64,000 nucleotides of DNA from Ligula intestinalis (taxonomy: Eukaryota; Platyhelminthes; Cestoda; Diphyllobothriidea; Diphyllobothriidae). Within the stretch, counting starts at the first letter, position 1; each line of letters begins with the position of its first letter. The notes under the pieces are model-generated. The model was not told the origin of the DNA. It saw only the letters and a list, made by a program, of their open reading frames with translations, and made no database searches. Location: assembly GCA_036362985.1 (NCBI GenBank), contig JAYGXS010000001.1:44487340-44551339 (forward strand). Reading direction: 5' to 3'. This document shows positions 58,188 through 64,000 of this stretch, piece after piece. The translations under genes were made by a program, and so were the position numbers.

Positions 58188-58456
58188 AAAATCTGTGGCC
58201 CAATGGCTAAAGTGTTGGATTTCTAACTAAGAGGTCGCACGTTCAAAACACAGGGGTTGCGAGACCTACTATCCAAGATGTCTGGCCGATGTCTGCTTGC
58301 AATTCAAAAATGGGGACTTAAATCACCATAACCTTTGTTGGCAAGGTTATTCAATGTGTAACATTTATACTCCAGAGCCATCTCAGTAAACACTATTGTC
58401 AATTCATCCGAAAAAAGTGAGTAAGAAGAAGAAGTGAGTAAGAAGAAGAAGTGAAC
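58188..58456 (+). mobile_element. tRNA-derived SINE
   Basis: The A box TGGCCCAATGG (58196-58206) fits TRGCNNAGYGG and the B box GTTCAAAAC (58241-58249) fits GGTTCGANNCC, spaced 34 bp as in tRNA genes. A tRNA-unrelated body follows. The 3' tail is two tandem copies of a 17-base unit AAGTGAGTAAGAAGAAG (about 58415-58453). RNA polymerase III transcription is inferred from the boxes. The source tRNA is not resolved. Confidence 0.7.
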
Positions 58457-58459
58457 CTT

Positions 58460-59575
58460 TCTAACGATGATCAATAAAACATTTCTTTTTCACAAAAATT
58501 TTTGAGATAAAGACAAGATCTGTATTATGGACATTTCAGGCCATTTTTCCGTGATTACCTTTTGCCAAATGGCCTAAATATTTTCAAAAGCAATTTGAAA
58601 ATTTAACTTATCAACGTAAATGAATAGTCTTGAGCTCAGTCCACGTCACGTGGGCAATGTAACCCTATCAACTTGCTCGCAATCGAAGATCGTATGAGGG
58701 TTCCGTACAGCATTGAATGATGAAAGTAAATAAAACGATAATTCTCCGCCAATTTTAACCTTTCTCGAGGAAACGTTGACTAATAAATTCATCATTATCG
58801 CGACTGGATCAAGGACCAGTCTGCTGCATTATTGGACAGAATAGGACTTATTCAGTAGTATAACATTTACTTAAAAATAGTCAAAGCCATTCATTAAAGC
58901 AACGTAAGTTAGCACGACATTTCTAGCATTAGATTTATCAGGGGCAATTTTCTTTTGCACTAACGCATGGCGAGAGCTCTAGAAACAGCCTGACGCCGAT
59001 TATATTGCCGTTTCGAGGAAAACAAATATGACACTCACTTCCAATCAACCCGAGCACTCGAAGGTGCACAGAAATTGCTGAAAGTTTCTACGCGTGACAT
59101 TTCTGTTCGCTGATTAAGATACCACGGTCTATTCTTAAGCACAAAAACTAGAAATAACTGTCAAATGCTCGTTCTTGTGGTTAAAAAATCCGAAGGCCGC
59201 GGCAGGCAACGTCTGCAATCGTTTAACGGATAAGAGTGGGACAATATGTCGACGAAACTGGAAAACAAAATCAGAATTTGGAATCTAGCAACACTTTAGC
59301 GACAAAATGCTGGGTCCCAACTCTTGCCATGGCCACAAATTCTAAATTCGTGGAATTTACATTTTCACGAAAGTTTTAAATAAAAAAAAATACTATTGAG
59401 TGTTTCAAACATAATACTCTTATGATGGATCCAATATGATTTGCTTAACGTCAGTACCAATATTATCTGCTCAACGACTCGCTCTATCATGGTCTTCATC
59501 GGGAGATGATGCACTCATCAAACTAAAGATTGGCACTAAAAATGAATATGCGAGTTCCTGGAAGCAGTTCAAGGA
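58460..59575. other. non-coding region, unassigned
   Basis: No gene or repeat recognised. Confidence 0.35.
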
Positions 59576-59576
59576 A

Positions 59577-60015
59577 AGAAGATGCAATCACTGGAAAAAT
59601 ATGTTTTAGTTTCTTGACATTTCTGGGTTCTGTCGAGAATCCTTAATCATAAGTTACCGTAGGATAGTGTGATATATCCGCGGATTCGGGTCATATATTC
59701 ACAGATTGTGCGGTATTTATAGTTCATAGTCGTCATTTGCATGCGAACTATAACTATGAGCTCCTGTAGCCGCCGCCTCGGATCGAAATTTGTGCTATTA
59801 TGGCTTGAAGGTTTGCTTTCGAGTAATTAATTGCAGTGATTTCGTTGCTCATGTCAGATGCTGGCTTTATAATTTCGGAACCACTATGCTCCATCTACCC
59901 TATCTGCGCATGTTTCAGACTGTTCTTCAATAACGTATGATTAGGGATTCCCGAGGGAATCCAAAAATTCAGGAAAATAAAGTCCTTGTTCCAGTGATCG
60001 CATCTTCTTCTTTTG
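59577..60015. repeat. 435-bp foldback element with type B hammerhead-like ends
   Basis: The minus-strand end 59577-59665 (GAAGATGCAATCACTGG) faces the plus-strand end 59935-60015 (CCAGTGATCGCATCTTCTTC). The middle about 270 bp is unique and non-coding. Inside the right end, CTGCGCATGTTTCAGACTG matches the element at 4547-4670. Compare the shorter foldback at 633-855. Confidence 0.62.
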
Positions 60016-60284
60016 AACAATTATGCTCGGTATCGTCCGAGTTGTTGTTGCGGGGCCCGACCCTTCCCACGTGACTGATTCTCTTGCTCAGGCAATGTCT
60101 CAGTACGCAGTATGGAAAAGGCAAATTGTTGCGCTGGTTGATTGACTGTGGACCGAAAGAATTGCTACTCGAACAGCTCGCGGCTTACACGGTTGTCACC
60201 TATTGCGAGCGTTTAAAGTTGCTTATTTTCTCATTGATTTGAGTTCAGCTCAGTGTATTGAAGGGAAGAGTTTACATACTGGGC

Positions 60285-61500
60285 TCAAATACAACATTTC
60301 TTGATTTCCAAAATATTTCCTTTGCTAATTAACACCGGGGATGTGTAATTCTTTTTTATGTGTGTTGTACTATAAAAGAGAATATTAAAAGCCAGAAACG
60401 TTTTCAACATTTATGTTCATTTGCAGAAGACGTCGTTTTGCATTCATTAAAATCAAGTAAATATGGAAAGGAAAAAGCGCAATTTTTTGCAAAAGCGAAG
60501 GGTTGATTAAGTTAACAAAATTTTAGTTTGCAAATCTGCCATCTTTTATGTCATAAAAATGAAGTAAAAACGTGTGAGGCTATATTTTGTTTTACCATAC
60601 CCAAACGATAGACCATAAACATGCATATATAGAAAAAATTGCAGAACGCCGTCAGTTATCATGTCAAGCCGCGCAGGTTATACGGCCAAACAAGTAATGC
60701 ATAAAATTGATGATGAAAAAACACGGTAACCTAGAACACAAAGCATAGGATGTTATCAGGTTAGCAGTTCTGCTACTGCTTTCTGCAGATATATCTGATG
60801 AAGAATACACGATGGATGTCAGGCGAACAAAAGTCTTGTCCAAGCAAACTCATCTTCTTCTTCTCAAAAAGTTATCATTTTGCGAAAAATCTTAGTATAT
60901 ACTCTGTCATTCTCGTTTATATTTCTAATCATACAACGGGACCTAAACGTAAACCTGTATACAGATAATTGCTTAGCTATAAAAAAGTGACTTTCTCTGT
61001 TTAGCGATGTTAAAAGACGGTCAAACTTTCCCAAGTGTATCTTGACTTAACCACCGAAAAATGCAAAGTTCACCGATAACCTATGATGGGAAATCTAATC
61101 AAAGCGACTTTTCAGGAAGTAACTGGATAGGGAAAGTTTTCTGTGACTTTTGTTATGGAAGTTCATTTTTCTCGACAACAAGTGAGCATGTTTAGGTAAT
61201 TCTAAAATTCGAGGTAGATGATCTTAAAAAATGATTTTGGATTTTTGGGTAAACAAGTAGAATATAATCCTTATTTATGGACCATTTGCTGCAAACACTG
61301 AAAATCTTAAAGTGTTCACCACAATCTCAAAAGCAATATGCACTTCGTTGAACATCAGAAATAAATACAAAGAGATATGACTGAACGATATGTCTCTTGA
61401 TGTAAAATAAATGGTACGCTAACGATTGCACCTTAATATTTGAGTTGAACTGACCTTCATGTCCGCATTTTAAGCCTACAAAATACCCTACTCCTGCGAC
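60285..61500 (+). repeat. dispersed repeat R2, longest copy in the window
   Basis: The first 340 bp match 52280-52790 and the later part (about 61050-61450) matches 49200-49650. A type C hammerhead-like motif (60795-60860) lies between the two matching parts. It is non-coding and of unknown class. Confidence 0.5.
60795..60860 (+). ncRNA. hammerhead-like motif, type C (decayed)
   Basis: CTGATGA perfect core (60795-60801), weakened stem II (AGAATACACGATGGATG), TCAGGCGAACAAAAGTCTTG, then a TCTTCTTCTTCTC tail. The GAAAC box is lost. Inserted inside repeat R2. Confidence 0.5.
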
Positions 61501-62740
61501 ATTCCAGTAGAACATTGGTTATTCTCATCCAACGTATTTCAGCTTATATTTGGCATCAAAGATATATACGCAGGTGAGATGTCTGAGAAATTCGAAACCT
61601 TTGGAGAATTTTCCCTCTTTTCGTAAGATTTGAATATTCTGTTTAGTTAACTGTAGTCTTCGACCCCCTCAACGAATCGTCTTTCTTACCGTAGGCTGCA
61701 AAAGCTAGCATCTTAAAGGTTTATTAATTAGCGGCCAAGATTAAATATCAAAAGGCTTATTCAGTCAAGTGTCTCCTTTTAGAGGAACAAAATATACTCC
61801 AAAATAAGGTTAGTCTACCAGATGCTATAATAAAACCATTTATCTTTACCGCATTAGCAGTGAGTTAAAAATAAATGGGAAAATTTAAATTGTTTAACAA
61901 AATTCCAAAAACACGGAATGCACCAACATTTTCCAACACCGATATCTACGCATGTAGGAAAGGTTTGCGTCTGTGCTGAAAAAGGCAGGACACCAAATTT
62001 GAATTTGCGTCAATCCTATTAAAAAAATTATACGGACCTTAAGGTTTATTGAAATAGAAAGAAAAATATTGTGTAACGCTGCACAAATCCATGTGAGTGT
62101 TCATTAAAAGCCAATTCGGAGAAATTGGTATTGGAACGGTTCAACAACTTTACAGTATAGACCACTTTTCATTTTGCCTGCCTCGCCCATCAGGTTGGCC
62201 ATTTGGCTCACCTAAAAAGGCTACCTGCTTAATGAAATCAAGGTCACCCCAGAAATCATGCAAACACCACCTTTTCATAGTTGATGTACTGCACTTTATC
62301 GAAAATATCCAAAGCAAACAGGAAACATTTCAAATGTAAAGTATAAATTTGCGAAATACTTATTGGATGAATCTGTGGAACTATCATTTGTTTAAAGCAT
62401 CAGTTAAATCTGGTTTCGCCTTTTCAAAAACTGAATCCACAGGTTTTTTACAAACATCTTTGAAGGCTGTTAACTAGTTTGCTGAATTTTTGTCAATCAT
62501 TGGCACTGAAGCACTTATGTACAGTATCCCTGATCCACCGATGCATGGCTAGGGCACACACAACAACCTTGGCCTTATAATATAGCCTTCCAAAGGTACA
62601 GAAAGAGGGCGTTTTAATAGCAACCCATCGTATCAGTCAAAGTTATTCCAACTTACTAACTGGCAAATTGACTGTTTTCGGGTCTTCAATTTTGATCGCT
62701 GACGCAAGTGCCAAACTCAGCTCGTCAATTTGAACACTGT
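61501..62740. other. non-coding region, unassigned
   Basis: No gene recognised. A short open frame at 62097-62339 has no motif. Confidence 0.35.
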
Positions 62741-62744
62741 ATAA

Positions 62745-62795
62745 ACAGCAAAATTTAATGGATCCATAAATTTCGAGAGGGCTCTTCAGTTGCCA
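62745..62795 (-). ncRNA. candidate hammerhead-like motif downstream of lineage 4 PLE
   Basis: On the minus strand: CAA, CTGAAGA (consensus CUGANGA), GCCCTCTC, GAA, then a near-palindrome around ATGGATCCAT as stem III, T, and TTG, which can pair with CAA. It lies about 220 bp after the lineage 4 stop codon, where such a motif would be expected. Stem I is only three pairs and stem II is poor, so it could be chance. Confidence 0.35.
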
Positions 62796-63017
62796 CCTCT
62801 CATTGCATAACGGGAATGAACGTTAGAGAAAACACACAACTGAATTCATACAGAAAAAATCGATAAAAACCGGCAAGGTCACTGTACACGGCCAAGAGGC
62901 ATTCGATAAAGCTGAAAGTTAAACGCTGTAGACAGCAAAAACTGGAGAAAAAAAAAACGTCTAGGCAAAACGAAAGAAAATTTGGGGAGGGGGGGATGTG
63001 TAAACAAGGAGCCAGTA

Positions 63018-63992
63018 TTACCAAGGAAGAGTTAGGTTAACTACATGCTCCAATTGTTTACATAGGTCGGGTTTAAACCGCCTTATGTACGCTGCCTCCA
63101 GGTAGCGTAAGGTGCGAGTTGTTCGTGCTTGAACAAGTACTCGGAAGGAGGTTTTAGGGTCCACGAAGTGGCCCGTATCTAGCAAGTGCTCAGTAATTGA
63201 CGAGCGAGGTGTTCGTTTTTCTTGCTTAAACAACCAGCTAGGTAAGTGTTCCTTTGCTCTGGTGGCCAATTGCCTTTGCGTTCGCCCTATGTACTTGCAT
63301 CCACAAGTGCATGTAAATTCATAAACACAGTTTGAAGTGGCGTGCATCGGCAAGGCATCCTTCGCACGAGGAATCGGTTAAAGCTTTGTTTGATTGCAAA
63401 TTGTAAGCTCAGCGGCATAATATGTCCTGTGAATGGCATTAATGAGTCGTCTTTTGATGGTATTGAAAACGTTGTCACCTTTAAACGGCAAAGATATGAA
63501 AACGGGCTTCTTCGGAACTATCTGTTCCGTCATTTTAGGCCGTAATGGTTTTTTATATTTGTCAATAAACTGTGCTGGGTATCCGCGCTTCTGCAGAGTT
63601 ACTTTGAGTTTAGTTATTTCATCTTCCAATGTATCCACAGAACAGATTTTTCTCGTTCTCTGGAGGAGAGTGCATACCAAGTTTCGTTTCCATTGAATGG
63701 GCACAAAACTCAAATAATGCAAGTACTGTCCTTTCCACGTATTCTTATGGTAGACAGTTCGTGTGATGGAGCCATCTTTCTTCCTTGACATGTGAACATC
63801 AAGGAAAGAAAGCTGGTTATCCCGTTCATGTTCCATGGTAAATTTGATCTTGGGATGCAGGCTGTTCATTATAAGCAATAATTGTTCAGCTTCTTTGATA
63901 TTGTCTACGATCGCGAAGACGTCATCTACGTATCTTCTGTATAGGGTTATCTTTTTCAACTTTGTGGATACTTTTTCTTCGAGATGCCCCAT
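63018..63992 (-). pseudogene. PLE lineage 4 RT / GIY-YIG nuclease, one in-frame stop, cut by window end
   Basis: The minus-strand frame runs from the window edge to the TAA at 63018, broken only by TAA at 63380-63378. Visible: end of RT motif B (MGHLEEKV), motif C YRRYVDDVFAI intact (63932-63921), RDNQLSFLDVHMSRKKDGSI, TVYHKNTWKGQYLHYLSFVP, LQKRGYPAQFIDKYKKPLRP, VFISLPFKGDNVFNTIKRRL, then the nuclease NCVYEFTCTCGCKYIGRTQR with QLATRAKEH, TEHLLDTGHFVDPKTSF, and the family-typical RYLEAAYIRRFKPDLCKQ end. The nuclease has both Cys pairs, YIG, Arg and His positions. Apart from one stop it looks intact, and the missing N-terminal half should lie beyond the window. It differs from lineages 1-3. Confidence 0.9.
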
Positions 63993-64000
63993 AAATATGT

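Noticed and set aside
1..64000. CRISPR arrays, bacterial operons, phage or integron features
   Set aside because: No regularly spaced direct repeats, no ribosome-binding-site gene clusters. The sequence is clearly eukaryotic, with introns and retroelements.

Overview
The window is nuclear DNA of an invertebrate animal. The evidence is a single gene cut into eight short exons by introns with GT..AG borders, an AT-rich background, and dense decayed retroelements of the Penelope-like (PLE) type. PLE-rich sequence, a Ty3-type LTR with a tRNA-Trp primer site and a peptide-type GPCR together suggest a parasitic flatworm (tapeworm or fluke). That is an inference; nothing in the window proves the species.

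Left third (about 2.0-14.4 kb): one host gene on the + strand, a rhodopsin-class GPCR of 423 residues. All exon phases join without error. It looks like the vasopressin/oxytocin, neuropeptide S and CCAP receptor group. The DRY motif is DRA and NPxxY ends in Phe. Its long introns hold a 124-bp mobile element with a 12-bp target duplication, a perfect 16-bp hairpin and part of a dispersed repeat.

Middle (about 16.4-46.7 kb): a nested PLE graveyard. I separate at least four PLE lineages by their reverse transcriptase (RT) and GIY-YIG nuclease sequence. Lineage 1 (16.6, 21.8, 30.5, 32.4 and 43.7-46.6 kb) is linked to a type A hammerhead-ribozyme-like motif. Lineage 2 (18.5-20.0, 26.5-27.4 and 55.4-56.4 kb) is linked to a second, type B/C, hammerhead-like motif. 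Lineage 3 is at 35.8-36.35 kb and in the arms of a palindrome at 51.3-54.5 kb. Lineage 4 (63.0 kb to the window end) is cut by the window edge and has one stop codon in the visible part. The best preserved whole element is at 43.66-46.65 kb, with direct terminal repeats (pLTRs), each carrying the hammerhead-like motif, and an inverted pLTR copy in front. A Ty3-type LTR with a tRNA-Trp primer site is inserted at 28.93 kb.

Right third (46.7-64 kb): mostly non-coding dispersed repeats, a 1.6-kb-arm inverted repeat centred on a 10-N gap, a tRNA-derived SINE, a 435-bp foldback element and the lineage 4 PLE. No rRNA, CRISPR array, bacterial operon or second intact host gene was seen.

The most interesting signal is the repeated small self-cleaving-ribozyme-like motif. 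There are about 18 type A copies and about 10 type B/C copies, many in inverted pairs that bound non-coding units of about 340-590 bp.
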